From contig BQKZ01008325.1 of NCBI GenBank assembly GCA_036244855.1, forward strand, positions 6,675 through 38,737: a stretch of DNA of 32,063 bases, in the 5' to 3' direction. Numbering within the stretch: the first letter of the stretch is position 1; every line of letters begins with the position of its first letter. Under the pieces are notes generated by a model that did not search any database, was not told the origin of the DNA, and saw nothing but the letters and a program-made list of their open reading frames with translations. Made by a program: the position numbers and the translations under genes. Shown one piece after another: positions 1 to 29,156 of the stretch. This DNA comes from Temnopleurus reevesii (taxonomy: Eukaryota; Echinodermata; Echinoidea; Temnopleuroida; Temnopleuridae).

Positions 1-64
1 TAGAAAAATTCAACTTTGGTGCAGAAAATCACGAAATATGGCCTCATATTGATTTTCCATGGCG

Positions 65-87
65 GCCATTTTGAAATTCAAAATGGC
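65..87. repeat. Short palindrome with GGCGGC/GCCGCC ends
   Basis: GCCATTTTGAA and TTCAAAATGGC are exact reverse complements around one central A. The flanks also carry GGCGG on the left and GGC on the right. A similar CAAAATGGCCGCC string occurs at about 29350, so it may belong to a repeat family. Confidence 0.7.
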
Positions 88-300
88 GGCTGAAGACATG
101 GTCGAAAAAATTGGAACCAAAGTTTTTTGGATTCAGCGCCCCAAAATTGACAAAGTTAGCTAAAAAAATCAATTTTAGCACAAAAATCCTACGGGAGCCT
201 TTTTTTCGACATAGTGGACTCTACTATTAAGTAAGCAAAGTCTTCCAAATACATTGTTTGAATAATAATCAAGAAGTTGGCAGTTTTTGCAGGACTTAGT

Positions 301-477
301 AGGGGGTGTTTTTCAAAAGTTGCAATTGATCGCGAGTTGCAGTTGATCGTAACGTGCCAATTAGAATCATTGTTTCATGCATGTCTTGTTAAATACACAT
401 ACCATACGCGAATGAAAATGCGCATTACATTTTGTAAAGTTGCAGTTGATTTGCAGTTGATTTTGAGCAACACCCCT
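301..477 (+). mobile_element. TTGCA-family MITE, copy 1
   Basis: The ends are AGGGGGTGTTTTTCAAAA and the inverted TTTTGAGCAACACCCCT. Subterminal TTGCAATTGAT and TTGCAGTTGAT units sit at both ends, and the middle contains TGTTTCATGCATGTCTTGTT and GCGAATGAAAATGCGC. TTAGTA is found on both sides (296-301 and 478-483), a possible target-site duplication. It is about 177 bp with no coding capacity. It shares the whole layout with the copies at 18299, 24522 (opposite strand) and 28981. Confidence 0.88.
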
Positions 478-2202
478 TTAGTAATTAGGAAATTCATCCT
501 GCATCATACCTCTACGACATAATGAATTTTTTTCTTGAGACTGTTCCACATGAGAAATTGTGATATTTTATGAAAGTGCTTTCCTTCCCTCTAAATGTTA
601 TCCTCTAATGGAAATTGTATTTGCAATCTTTTGATAGTATATGGAAATTATATCTGCAATCTATTGATAGATTAATGGAAATTATATTCGTCAACTATTG
701 ATTGCCATTTACTGCCATTTGTAATGGATTTCAGACTTGCCAAGTGCTCTGGAATATTGGTGAGATGTAGGTGCTTAAATTCAGCGCTTTCCTTCCAAGT
801 AAATGGCTGAAAGTGTCGTTATCGTGATTTGTTGCTCACATTTAATCCTCATTCTTATTCCCAGACAATTGGCATTTCTGAGATTATCTCCCTGTTGATA
901 ATTCTATTTCATGACCTTTTAGTAATCGCAGTCTCTGATGTAATTCCTTTGTTACTTGTGTCCAGAATAGTTTCCAACCGTTCCAGTAAAGAGTAAAATA
1001 TTGATAAAGCAACCGCTGAACAAAAGTGAGAGAAAACACGACAACAGAAGCCTTACATCCATTCATTCTATAGTGATGAAAACCTTGAATTCATATAGAA
1101 ATACAAATCAGACATATTCCAGAATGGTTGGCACCTCTGCATCTAGCAGCATTCCATGGGAAATAGAGCTTTTAATTTTGCCTCCGTCTTCGTAGGGGGC
1201 TACCGGAGACATTATTTTACAAATGTTAGAAAAAACACATCATAGACATTGATATCAATAAATATTCATAATGCAGTTTGGCATGAGAATAGCACTGTAA
1301 AACCATGGAGATACCATAGAGATCGTTTTTATTGTTTTGCTTCACTTTGCGCTAATTTGTCATGATATGTAGTGGAACAAAGGCATTAATCAAGAGCTGA
1401 AATCACATGTGCATTAAAATGATTACAATTGTTCTGAAAACCATGCAAGATAATTACATTTTAGAAATTTCCAAAAATTGTTTTAAATCCTATCAAAAAT
1501 TATTTACACATTTTTGCTCTAGGGGAATCGACTTTAAAACAACATCGAGATTACTATATTGTATCTTCAAACATTAATGCTCTCATTGCTTATTTTGAAT
1601 TTATCTCTCTGTTTACTGGCTGTCAATAAAAGCACTGTCTATAAAATGGAAGGAAAGGCCTACTTTGGGGAGGCCATCATGGGGATACATACTGTAGCAC
1701 AGAGTCAAACAACGCCCATTATAAAGCATACGTCACCCAGAGATGAGAGTTTATGACCCATCTCCGTATTTTATAACAGACATACGACACTTCCCAGCAT
1801 GCTCAATAACAACCCATTTAATTTATACTTGACTGTGCCTCAAGCCAGCTTCCAGGGGTGGGCAAAATTCATAGATTGCTAACATATAATATGGCCTTAT
1901 TATATGCTTTAGTTAAGGGATGTTCTGAGAAATTTGTAATCAATTATGCATTACTCGCTGGATGATTACAAATTAAATGTAAATCATTTATGATTGACTT
2001 GTTCATCTGATTGGCTTCTTGTCCTTCATGTGCATGCAACAAATGTTTTGATTGGGTCGACCCATCAACCACATAGTTGCATTTGATAAGTATTTTAGTT
2101 GCATTTGATAAGTAATTAATAACAAATTTCTAACAGTAAAAATGCTGAAGATTGAGGCAAAAATGCATGAGATTACCGTTGATTCTTCAATGCCAATAAT
2201 TA

Positions 2203-2360
2203 CCAGGAGCCAATTGCTTGAAATGGTCTTAGATTCTTGTGCCATCCTCTTAACAAAGATCTATCCAAGTGTGTGTCTATGTTAAGAGGGTTGCACAAGA
2301 AGTTGATACGTCGTAGCAAGAAGAGGATAGCTAAGACCATTTCTAGCAATCGGCCCCTGG
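2203..2360. repeat. Imperfect foldback (inverted repeat) element
   Basis: The left arm 2203-2254 (containing AAATGGTCTTAG and CATCCTCTTAAC) is matched by the reverse complement of 2281-2360 (GTTAAGAGGG and CTAAGACCATTT), with about 90 percent identity in the paired blocks. The right arm has about 28 extra bases near 2303-2330. The loop is about 26 bp. No clear target duplication is visible. An open frame across the right arm is explained by this structure. Confidence 0.75.
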
Positions 2361-2915
2361 AGTCCCAAAGGCAGAGATGCCAATCATTCCGAGATACGGA
2401 TGAGTTGTATGTACATAATAAATTCAAGGCTTTCATTGCAAGTGAGTGGCTGAGAGTGATGTAATATTTGCTCACTTTTTTGTTCAGCTTGTTGAAATTT
2501 TGACCTCATTCATATTACTGAAATAGTTGGCACATCTGCGAAGGCATGAGATAAACAGAAATACATGCTTGTATTTTTTGCTTGTATTTTTGTTTGAAAT
2601 TGTCAGTGTGAGAGAGCTGGGCCCGCAAAGTGTGTGACTTGGTATAAAGTCTGCAACAGATAAACTCTGAGACAGGAAGACAGTTGCCACTATAGAAGTA
2701 TCATTTGAGGCTTTTTGAAATATATATTTTCAGGGTTTATGTTCAAAATTACAGTCAAATATCAAACCAGAATGTAACACCATCCTGTGTATTTTACTCT
2801 CTTTTTTATCATCTCTCCTAAATACCAGTACAAGTGTCAATATTATTTGATAGCGTGCATATCATGATCATTGTTTTTCATGATCCTTTCTTTTCTCCTT
2901 TCTGCTCCATTACAG

Positions 2916-20082
<17,167 letters not shown>

Positions 20083-20907
20083 GGGGTGGAAGTATGATGG
20101 ATGGAAGAGCATGGCTGTGCTGTTCCGTTTACACTGTTCAACTCATAAGCACTCACTCAATACCAACTCACACCTTCAGTTGATTTCTTAACGGATGCCT
20201 TGTGTGTGATTGTGCATCTCGACAACGAGAAGAGGAACAAAGCACATTCAAGACTCTTTTCAAGTGAAATTTTGTGCTTTAAGAGAGAGTTTTTGTTTAA
20301 AAAAAAATGACTATTGTCTCTTGTGGAGCTGGATCGTGCCCCATGATAGGACTGTCATTGGCGGACATACTTGGCAAGAGGCAAACAACCAAAAAAAAGA
20401 GTGAAATTCAAGAGCACTTTTCAGTCATTAAGTCTTTATATCCTTCTTTCCGTGATTTGATGTATACTTTGACCCATGATTTCAGTGGAGATCTAAAAAG
20501 GTATCCACAAAAGATTGAAGAACATTTTCAGATATTTTGTATCAGTAAAGATCAACGATCGAGCCTTGGAGAATATGGAAGATATCGGTTTTTGCTCTTG
20601 TCTCGAAGGTATCTATTATCTATAAAATGCCTGTTGTCTGCGATTTGTTGTGTCATTTTGGTCAACGGTCAAAGCTACTTTCAATCCGATATATGATTGA
20701 TTCTTTCATGTTCATCGTATATTGATCCTTCTTTCTTTCATCATCTTAAAGAAGCTTGCAATTCGTGGTTGGATGGTGTAGAGATGTTATATATAATCAT
20801 TTATACCACTTGTAGCTGTTTCAGAGACGTGGAAATGCAAACCATTTGTCAAATATGTTGGAGATATATTGTAGAATTTCGCAATGCAGTATTATTCTGC
20901 GCGAGAG

Positions 20908-20913
20908 AATAAA
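20908..20913 (+). terminator. Poly(A) signal, proximal
   Basis: AATAAA is followed 20-40 bases later by TTTTGTGCATGTTT, a GU-rich element. It is the first canonical signal after the CMIP stop, giving a 3' UTR of about 850 nt. Confidence 0.55.
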
Positions 20914-21541
20914 TACACGAATTTATGCTACGCTTTTGTGCATGTTTATACTGCAAATCTGCAAAGTGGCATGAGGCGTTAATGTTAATGACATATTGTT
21001 ATCCTCATAATTGTTTATGATAGTTGGTCCATGTATGTGATATGGCAGTTATTTCTTTATTTGCTAAGTACTCATGCCAATCATGTATCATTAGAAAAAT
21101 TTACAAAAAACATAAGAAAAAAAAAGCTGAACAGTTTCTTTATTTGCTGCATTTGGGATATGTCCATTTGAAAAAGAAATATGGTATATTATGAGAATAA
21201 GCAATGCCATTCTTCAGAATTCTATTATTGATTTTTTTTAGGGGGGTAGATGCTTTTCCAATATTCTATAGAATTGTTATGAAATATTACAATGGAGCTC
21301 TTTCCAAAGTTTATTCTAATAACTCATCTATGTACTATATATTTATATTTTGATTATTGGGTTATTTCCATAACAAGAAAAGCTGAAAACAGACAAACCT
21401 TTATCGTCTGGAAAAGTTCTTGAAATCATGAAGAGTTCTGAATATGATTACTTACGAAATAGTTATTTGCGTTTGGCACAATATGTTTTGAAGGTCGATG
21501 CAGAAAGCATACACATTTTAGTGCAATAGTAGATATATAAA

Positions 21542-21547
21542 AATAAA
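21542..21547 (+). terminator. Poly(A) signal, distal candidate
   Basis: AATAAA within AAATAAATGATTTTG is followed by GTGTAGTTTTTGTG about 35 bases on. It could be an alternative 3' end; AATAAA is frequent by chance in this AT-rich sequence. Confidence 0.35.
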
Positions 21548-21875
21548 TGATTTTGAAATTATAAACCACTTTATAGGTGTAGTTTTTGTGACCAAACTTT
21601 TGCTCATGTTGTGTCGAGTGAGTACCATTCTCCCAAAGTACATTTTTTTCTGTTTTTTTGTTATTTATCTTTTATATTATGGTATTTTGTCAGATAAATC
21701 TTTATTCCCCAAAACCAGTTATTCTGTATGAAAGTTCGACATCTGCTCTTGTGACTGTTATAGATTAACAACACAATTTCATCATATATTTTCCTCTCCA
21801 GTAATACGTAACTGGTGTTGCTAGAGGGTTCTGAACCATCGCAAATCATTTGTTAATCAGTTTCCAATTGAAGCA

Positions 21876-21950
21876 CATGAAATAATGATTTTAATTGGTG
21901 TACGCTGAACAACTGCAACTTGCAATGGATTGCAGCTCTCAAGCTACAAC
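21876..21950 (-). mobile_element. Half copy of a TTGCA-family MITE
   Basis: CATGAAATAATGATTTTAAT, TGGTGTACGCTGAACAACTG and CAACTTGCAATGGATTGCAG parallel the second half of the 24522-24697 copy (CATGAAACAATGATTTTGAT, TGGCGCGTACCGATCAACTG). The other half is missing. It abuts the complete copy starting at 21957. Confidence 0.72.
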
Positions 21951-21956
21951 CTGAAA

Positions 21957-22135
21957 GGGGGTGTTGCTAGAAAGTTCAGTTGCAGTTGCAGTTTATCAGC
22001 AAGCAACAATCAAAAACATTGTTTCATACACATCTTGTCAAAAGTGCAAAATGCATGCGAATAAAAATGGTCATTCCAACATACAACTGACTTGCATTTG
22101 ATCTGCAATTGATTGCAACTTTCTAGCAACACCCC
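21957..22135. mobile_element. TTGCA-family MITE, TAGAAA subtype
   Basis: The ends GGGGGTGTTGCTAGAAAGTT and TTCTAGCAACACCCC are inverted repeats. The inner words ACATTGTTTCATACACATCT and GCATGCGAATAAAAATG match the family core, but the terminal hexamer is TAGAAA instead of TCAAAA. About 179 bp. Confidence 0.82.
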
Positions 22136-24009
22136 ATTAAATTGATTATCAACAGAGGTAGACAGAATCCCTCACTCAATCTGCAAAACGTATTGATGTA
22201 AAAAGCTAATATCAACATATTAAGACCTTTTAGTTTACAGAATTATTATTTGTTATTTTGCAGATCATTGGCATTTTCTTTTTTTTATATTACTTGTTTC
22301 GTTTTACTTCGATCTGTTGATGTCGGTAATGCTTTTTGCTTTGTCCCCTCAATTTTTTCCTCCTCCAAGATTGGTTTATGTGATTGTAAATAAGTTGAAA
22401 CTAAGAATTCTATATTGTTAGTTCAATATTATATTAACCATCATGCAATTTCACCATGTTGACATTTCATTGATACTATAGATGAATTTTGATGAATTTA
22501 TGAGATTTAGGAAAGGGGAAGCAATTTAAAGATCAAAATTATAAGTGAAATTTGAATCAGAAGAATATGGGAAATATAAATAAATGTATTTATCTTGTAA
22601 ATAGAATAACTACAAGCTATATTTACGAAAACTTGAATTCACTATCGTTTTGTAATGAATTTGCAATGTTTGTTATATGTAGTGTGTATGGTGTTTGCGA
22701 AATTATCTGTGAAATGAACCTTATTTTCTTTTCCTCCTTTCAATTATTGTAAAATGTTAATTAAAATTTTATAGAATGACAAATGATACTTTATCAGTTC
22801 CCTTTTACTCTTTGTCAATTTTCTCAGCACTTTGGGAAACGGCCATTTATCAAATTGATCAAATACGGTTGAACGATTGGAAAATTTCAATGAAATTTCA
22901 ATGAAATGGATAATGGCAGAAAATTGATGTAAATTATGTACAAATTAATTGTTTGTGGTTTGTGGACTGATAAAGTACAAAGTGCTACTGTTATGAGAAA
23001 GTTGGTCATGTCTCTGTGTTGGTGACGTCTGCCTTAATTCATTCGAAAGTGGAATTTTGATAAAAATTTTAAGCATTTGTCCCAAGGCCATGATCTAAAA
23101 TGAAAAATCTTATTGCGAGCAAAATACCATTTTGATCAAGATCAAACTTTCTGAGCGCATATACATGTATCAATATCTTTGGAACGAATACTCTCCAAAA
23201 CACTCACTGTTCGATTGAAAACTGATTTAACATTTAATATGCTTTTTCATACATAAGAGAAGATTGTTTTCAGAATGCCATTATCTAAAAAGTGTTCCAG
23301 CCAATCCGAAATATGAATGCAAATTAAGAAGATTGCGCTTGGCGATTTTTAATTTTAGTTATAATAGTTGGGGCACCTACTGCAATGGTATTGTCAGATA
23401 TAATTTGATATCGCCTATTTTCGGTGGCAAGAATTTAGATAATGAATAAGAATTGAGAGCCTCTAAATATATTTTGTATTGGAACAATTATTCTTCATCA
23501 CAGATTGTTATGAACCTTCTTGAACTGTTTGTGATTTGTAAATCCAATTGCAAACTTTTTTTTTCATTATGACAGCTTTTGTCTCTAATCTATTCAATCT
23601 CATGAATGGTTTTACCTATTACTTTCTAACTTTCCCATAGTGAAGCCATAGGTTTAGGCATGTTTCTCATATCCAACTCTCGGCTTTCACAGTAAAGCTC
23701 ACTGCAAAACACTTGTTGAATTGTCGGCACATTTTGAAGGTGGTCTTTGGTTGCAGTGCACCACAACAATCATACGTAGTATACAGCTGAAATGAAGTAA
23801 AATAGCGTAATATCATGAGCGAAATCTGAAATATGCACTGGAACGGAATGAGATGGAGCAAAGATGAATGAAATATGTAGTCTTCAACAAGTTGGTGTTT
23901 AGATTCACAAAGAAGTCTTGTAAAGTGATAGAGATTCTGGGTTGTGAAATACTGTTACTTTATAACATGGTGAACAGATATGCCTGGATGAACAGGGATA
24001 ATACTTAAA

Positions 24010-24192
24010 GTGGGTTGCTAGAAAGTTGCAATCAATTGCAAATGAACTGCAAATCAGTAGCAAATTAAACCATGCAATTCCATTTGTGCAAAGTTTGCAC
24101 TTCGAAAAGGATGTGCATGACACAATGGATTGACGCATGTGCCAAATTAAATCTAACTTGCAATTTATCACAACTTTCTAGCAACACGCCCT
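24010..24192. mobile_element. TTGCA-family MITE, TAGAAA subtype, decayed
   Basis: GTGGGTTGCTAGAAAGTTGC and CAACTTTCTAGCAACACGCC are inverted ends, with TTGCAATCAATTGCAAATGA adjacent. The central part (GTGCAAAGTTTGCACTTCG) differs from the other members, so it may be a distinct subfamily sharing only the termini. Confidence 0.75.
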
Positions 24193-24521
24193 CAGATTCT
24201 TAAGTAATTCTTAACTATGAGGAGACCCTAGCATGGACCCTCTCCTAGGATAGACCTTTCAATCTGCTGGAAAAGAAACCAAAAATAAATTGAAAGAATG
24301 TTTATAAGCTTTATCCCTGCTCACCCGGCTTTCCTCTTCGCCTGATCTTACGATAATTATATAATTTTATGGTTTTCTGGTAATTATAGAATTTATAAGC
24401 TTCATGATCAGCACTCATGCACACTTTCAAAAAATTTGAGCGAAATCACAATCAGTGGATGTCATTTACCACATTTGTATTTTAGGGAGGCTAAAACCTT
24501 TGTGTTTCTTTAGCAATGTTA

Positions 24522-24697
24522 GGGGGTGTTGCTCAAAATCAACTGCAAATCAACTGCAACTTTGCAAATTGTAACGCACATTTTCATTCGCTCGTGGTGT
24601 GCGTATTTAACAATACGCGCATGAAACAATGATTTTGATTGGCGCGTACCGATCAACTGCAAGTTGCGATCAATTGCAACCTTTGAGCAACACCCCC
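24522..24697 (-). mobile_element. TTGCA-family MITE, copy 3
   Basis: Reverse orientation relative to copy 1, with the best-preserved ends: GGGGGTGTTGCTCAAAATCA and CTTTGAGCAACACCCCC. The core words CATTTTCATTCGCTCGTG and GCGCATGAAACAATGATT are present. TA flanks both sides (24520-24521 and 24698-24699). Confidence 0.88.
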
Positions 24698-24879
24698 TAA
24701 GTCTGGCACTTTATCATATAATGATAAGAATCAACTCTTTTCTTAGCCTCCATTTTCCTTGCCAGATTGCTGTTTTTGTTTTAAAGTAATGTATACATAA
24801 AACAGATTCTATTTTCAAAAAATGTAATTGTGTGTTCTTTCATTAAGATTATAACTTTAAACTTCTTATCATTTAGATT

Positions 24880-25020
24880 AAGTTTCCTTCTTTCCCTTTT
24901 CCCGCTTCATCCTACCCCCATTTTCTTTTCTTTAAAACCAATTCTATCTCACTCCCACTCTCTCTATTTATTCATCCCTACTTTTTCCTTTCTAAACCTC
25001 ATTTTTCCAAACTTTTTGAT
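24880..25020 (+). repeat. Pyrimidine-rich stretch
   Basis: TTCC, CTTT and CCTA units dominate, followed by CATTTTTCC. No tandem period is obvious. It produces a spurious hydrophobic open frame. Confidence 0.6.
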
Positions 25021-25553
25021 ATTTCAAATTCATTGGGTTCATAGCAAAAGAACCCCATCCACAGCAGGAATAAATACTATTAATTTATAGATATATCGGA
25101 TAGGGTTAGAATGATTAAAAAAAGTTGTTTGAATAGATATTTTCTTTATTTTATTCTTAATTTCTGATATTGTGTTTGTGTAAATATATTTTTCAACTCA
25201 TTTTGTTTTTCGTGCTAAAGGTGCTTATTTAGAGTTTATAAGAAAAATCTTGCAGAATAATTTTCTACGGTTACGAGGCATAAAAGGAGCATTCTGATTA
25301 AAATTTGGATTTTCACCTATTTCAATATCTACTTTCCGATTTCAAGATGTTTATAAGAAAAAGGAGAGTCGATTATTCGTGAGAAATATGCTGAACACAA
25401 TCTTTGTATATAAACTATTTGTAGACATTTAAACAATAATGAATTATATCTGTTCAAAATATTTAGTTTTATGCTGTTCCAATTAATGGAGCCAAAATTG
25501 TTCTTCATGAATACATACATGACACTGTTTAGGTTGGAATGATGTTGTTGGGA

Positions 25554-25756
25554 TACTGTATAAGCTGAGATTTTCGCAGTGTTTTTATTTTCGCTAATTT
25601 TGCGGTTGTGGCCTGGTGAAAATTTCCTCTCTATATGATGCACATCCATTTGTGTACAAACGCTGTCAAAAATGTGAAAATAACAACAAGCCAATGTGTC
25701 AAACTGGTCAGAAATCGCGAAAATATCTGTACGCTAAAATATTGGCTTATACAGTA
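25554..25756. mobile_element. TACTGTATAAGC-family MITE, copy 2
   Basis: TACTGTATAAGCTGAGATTT at the left and AAATATTGGCTTATACAGTA at the right are inverted ends sharing TACTGTATAAGC. Inside, TTTTCGC/GCGAAAA words and GTGTACAAACGCTGTCAAAA are present. It is the most intact member of the three. Confidence 0.85.
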
Positions 25757-26152
25757 CTTAATTTCTTTCATTTCGGATTTAAACACATTGAGTACTACAA
25801 TTCTAATAGACTTTGTACAGGGAGTACACAGTTTCAGCAGTCTTTGGGTTAGCGTAAGATGGTTACATCTAAATTATTGAAATGTTGGTTTGAGTACAGT
25901 TCAGGATGGAAGTATAAACCTCAGGAGTATTTGGTCCCAATTTGGAGAGTGCTGTTTATAACGGCCAATTTTGATAAAATAATTGTAAAAATACCCCAAC
26001 TCACAACAATAATGAAGTCTTTGATATTTCAACCATAAGAGCAATGCATTGTGAAATTTATTACAGAGTTTTTTGAGAGATGTAGATGATTTAATTACAT
26101 GTTTGGGTTTTGGTCGATAATGAAGATATATCTTCTGTTAATTTTTTTAAAG

Positions 26153-26354
26153 TACTGAAATGTTTGCTGAGGTTTTATTTTCGCGGATTTCATGACCATG
26201 AAGTTACTAGTTTTTTCAGTCATTATAATGCCAATAGTCTTGTGTACAATAATCTCCCATAACATGAAAATAATAACTCATGAATGTGTGAAAAGTGCTA
26301 ATTCAGTTAAATTTGCTAAAGTTTATGTAGACTAAAATATTAGTTTTTATAGTA
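26153..26354. mobile_element. TACTGTATAAGC-family MITE, copy 3, decayed
   Basis: GAGGTTTTATTTTCGCGGAT, TTGTGTACAATAATCTCCCA, GAATGTGTGAAAAGTGCTAA and GACTAAAATATTAGTTTTTA follow the same order as copy 2, about 600 bp away, with a similar length and heavier divergence. Confidence 0.65.
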
Positions 26355-27269
26355 ATTATATTGGCAGTCCAAATGAGTTGGTTTATAGGCTTTTCTTAAG
26401 ATCATGCCCTGCCCATCTGTTAGGCTCAAAGAGTGCCACCACAGTCCAAGGTCAAGCAGGCTATTGCGTTGATTTACACCATTCAGTTTGATATTTTGCA
26501 ATAATGGTACAAGGGCATTTTAGTTTTTTGTGCAGATGGAAAAATAAGTTTTAATAGCAATATTTAAATTCATATAAGGCTTTGGGTATTTAATTCTGTC
26601 AATGGGTCTATGTTAACTTGCATACAGCTTTTGCTGCAACTAGAAACATCTACAAAAGAAAGTTCTTAACAATGTTGAAATAGGATGAAGAAACAATACA
26701 TAAATGTCAAATATTAAATTTGTCACTGATATGCAATCCTGATCTAGATTTCTAGAAACAAATCAAATAGACCAGATTGTCACAACATTTTATTCGCTTA
26801 CACATGGACATGAAATCGACACAAACTCTAAAAGGAGTAAGAAATAGTGTATAAATGTAAGTCTGGAGTCACTTTCTCTGGTTGTTGTAATCTCTCATTG
26901 CTATGTAATGCTGTTTACAATGTGATGTTCCATGCAGTGTACCAGGTGTCTATGTGATATGTCAGGATTAAGCAACTACTTTGTACGTTCATATTTCTGT
27001 CATGTTTGTAATAATCCTAATTTTCTTTACATTATTTTTTTTTGTTCTATTATTTTCCATTTGTGGCTGTTTAATATTGAATTACACATTTTTCTGGAGC
27101 AGATGTAATGACATTGTCTTTATTTTTGTGATTAATCATAGCGGAAGTGCATGGGGAATTGGATGTGAGGTGTAAAATAGTGAGGTAGAAGGGTAAAAGA
27201 GAGGGAGAATCGCAAAATGTACAAAGATGCCATACATTCCGGAATATAACAAATATATATATTATTATA

Positions 27270-27439
27270 CAGTCTAACTTTGTTATAACGAGGTCCTTGG
27301 GACAAGAGAAATTACCCCTTTATATTGAAACCTAGTTATATTTGGGCCAAAATACAATAAAATACAAATAAATGGGACTCGGAAAATTACCGTTATGAGA
27401 GCTTGTTATATCAGTGCTCTTTATAACAAGATTCAACTG
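27270..27439. mobile_element. pogo/Tigger-like MITE, copy 2
   Basis: CAGTCTAACTTTGTTATAAC and the inverted TTATAACAAGATTCAACTG are its ends, flanked by TA at 27268-27269 and 27440-27441. GAGGTCCTTGGGACAAGAGA inside matches AAGGTCCTTGGGACCATGAA of the 18003 copy. Confidence 0.82.
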
Positions 27440-27566
27440 TATATATATGAGGTGCATATTCATTTAAATTCTAGGCTTTTGTCACAAGTGAATGGTGAAG
27501 AGTATGGTTACTGTTGTCAGATGTTCTCTCACCTTTGTTCAGCGTTATCCATATTTCAATCATGAC

Positions 27567-27608
27567 CTCATGCATATTATGGAATGGTTGGCATCTGTAC
27601 ATGTAGGT
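27567..27608 (+). repeat. Dispersed repeat fragment (GAATGGTTGGCA type)
   Basis: CATATTATGGAATGGTTGGC matches CATATTCCAGAATGGTTGGC at 1113 and CATATTACTGAAATAGTTGG at 2510. In the copies at 2470 and 27530 the preceding sequence TCACNTTTGTTCAGC also agrees. The family is unknown. Confidence 0.5.
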
Positions 27609-28980
27609 ATACTTATTTGTTGCTACCCCAGGAGAATTTAAACTTTATTAGGTGTCCACCATAAGTGATGAACAATTTTTTTGGAGGACATTGAATAGAA
27701 TTCTATGGCAGTAGCTATGTCCATGATTAAATGGATCAAAATTTACTTGTTTGACTGTCACTTAAAGGTGGCTTGATGAGTCATACGACAGTTTTGAGGT
27801 TGTACATTAAATTACGAATAACACATACGAAAAATCAACATTGAGAAATCAATTTATTACGAGGATAACTCCTAATAAAGATTAAATTCTCCTGCAATGG
27901 CATTAAAACAGTATACCCACTTACAAAATGGGAAAAATATAATCTACGAAGAATGTAAAATAGAGAGTTGGGAGATGGCAGAGTGAACGTGATTGAGGTT
28001 GAGAGATTACAGAGAGAAAAAAGAGGTGTGTGTGTAGGTGGATAACAAATCAATGTTAAAGAAAAAAAAATCCCCATCTGTCCAGACTCAAACTGCACCT
28101 CTGCAAATTGGACACATTAACCGTATACCACATATAGCAAACTCATCATTTTTAATCAAAAGAAACAAAAACAATATATTCTACATTTTTTAAATGAATT
28201 TATTCAACATATTTCAAAGAGGAGGTGTTAACCTTTCAGAATATGTTCTCATGAAATTTTTAATTATTTTCACCATCATCAAAGCGATGAACTTAATATC
28301 GAGGACAATTGTTTTCCAGTATACTTGGACATATAGACAAATAAAGAATTGAACATCACACATATGTCCTTGTATTTCATATCTATCTACTTCTGTACAT
28401 ATACAAACATCATAATAAATACATACTTGGATAAGAAAAGCTCTGTCCAGTCTCTCCTATTTTCTGTAATGTTTTGACATAGTTTAAAATCCTGCCTTCT
28501 CGCCAAGCAAAAGTGATGGTATTGTCTATAGATAGATCAGGGTGGTGATCTACAATGTATCTCCAATTAATAATCAATAGCACAAATAAACATTTTCAAG
28601 TCATTTCAAAGGTCATTTCTAGCTTGAACGACAACTATAGATGAAACTGAAAGTATGCCAACTTTTAAATACCAAATTGAATAATTCAATCAATAATCTC
28701 AGACCTCTTGATGCCCCCTCTGTGAATAATAAGAAGTATTCATCAAAGTCGGATAGAAACAATTTGCTTTGCTGATAATCTGAAATAAACTTCTCTCATG
28801 TATTGTAATATCATTGTGAGTGAAATGAAAATGACACATGGAGAAAAAAAGAAGAAGTTGAATTCATACTACAGCTAGGGAAAAATTTGGACACATATGT
28901 TAGAAAAAAATGAAACAATGTAAGGCACTTCAAGAAGAAACTGATACTGGAATCACAGTGAAATTATGGCTGACATTAAA

Positions 28981-29156
28981 GGGGGTGTTGTTCAAAAGTT
29001 GCAATTGATCGCAAGTTGCAGTTGAGGGAAACGTGCAAATCGAAATCCATGTTTTATACGCGCCTAATCAAATGCACATACCATGCACAAATGAAAATGC
29101 GCGTTACAATTTGCAAAGTTGCAGTTGATTTGAAGTTGATTTTGAACAACACCCCC
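28981..29156 (+). mobile_element. TTGCA-family MITE, copy 4
   Basis: GGGGGTGTTGTTCAAAAGTT and ATTTTGAACAACACCCCC are inverted ends. TTGCAATTGATCGCAAGTTG and CAAATGAAAATGCGCGTTAC match copies 1 and 2. TAAA is found on both sides (28977-28980 and 29157-29160). Confidence 0.88.

Larger units (their letters stand above)
1..2915 (+). other. Upstream intron of CMIP (3' part)
   Basis: No exon is supported here. It holds a short palindrome at 65-87, a TTGCA-family MITE at 301-477, a foldback at 2203-2360 and fragments of a dispersed repeat (GAATGGTTGGCACCTCTGCA type) near 1110-1145 and 2506-2545. The rest is AT-rich sequence with no structure I recognise. Confidence 0.6.
20083..21565 (+). other. CMIP: 3' UTR of CMIP (end uncertain)
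   Basis: Sequence after the CMIP stop has no splice-supported coding exon. AATAAA lies at 20908-20913, followed by a GT-rich stretch (about 20930-20955), the usual arrangement for cleavage near 20930. A second AATAAA at 21542-21547 with downstream T/G-rich sequence could give a longer form. A frame starting at ATG 20307 is open for 129 codons here and is discussed as a finding; I do not call it a gene. Confidence 0.6.

Noticed and set aside
2237..2464. 75-codon frame with LIRRSKKRIAKT text, considered as a CMIP exon
   Set aside because: It spans the right arm of a foldback; its ends lack a good acceptor and it does not connect in phase with exon A.
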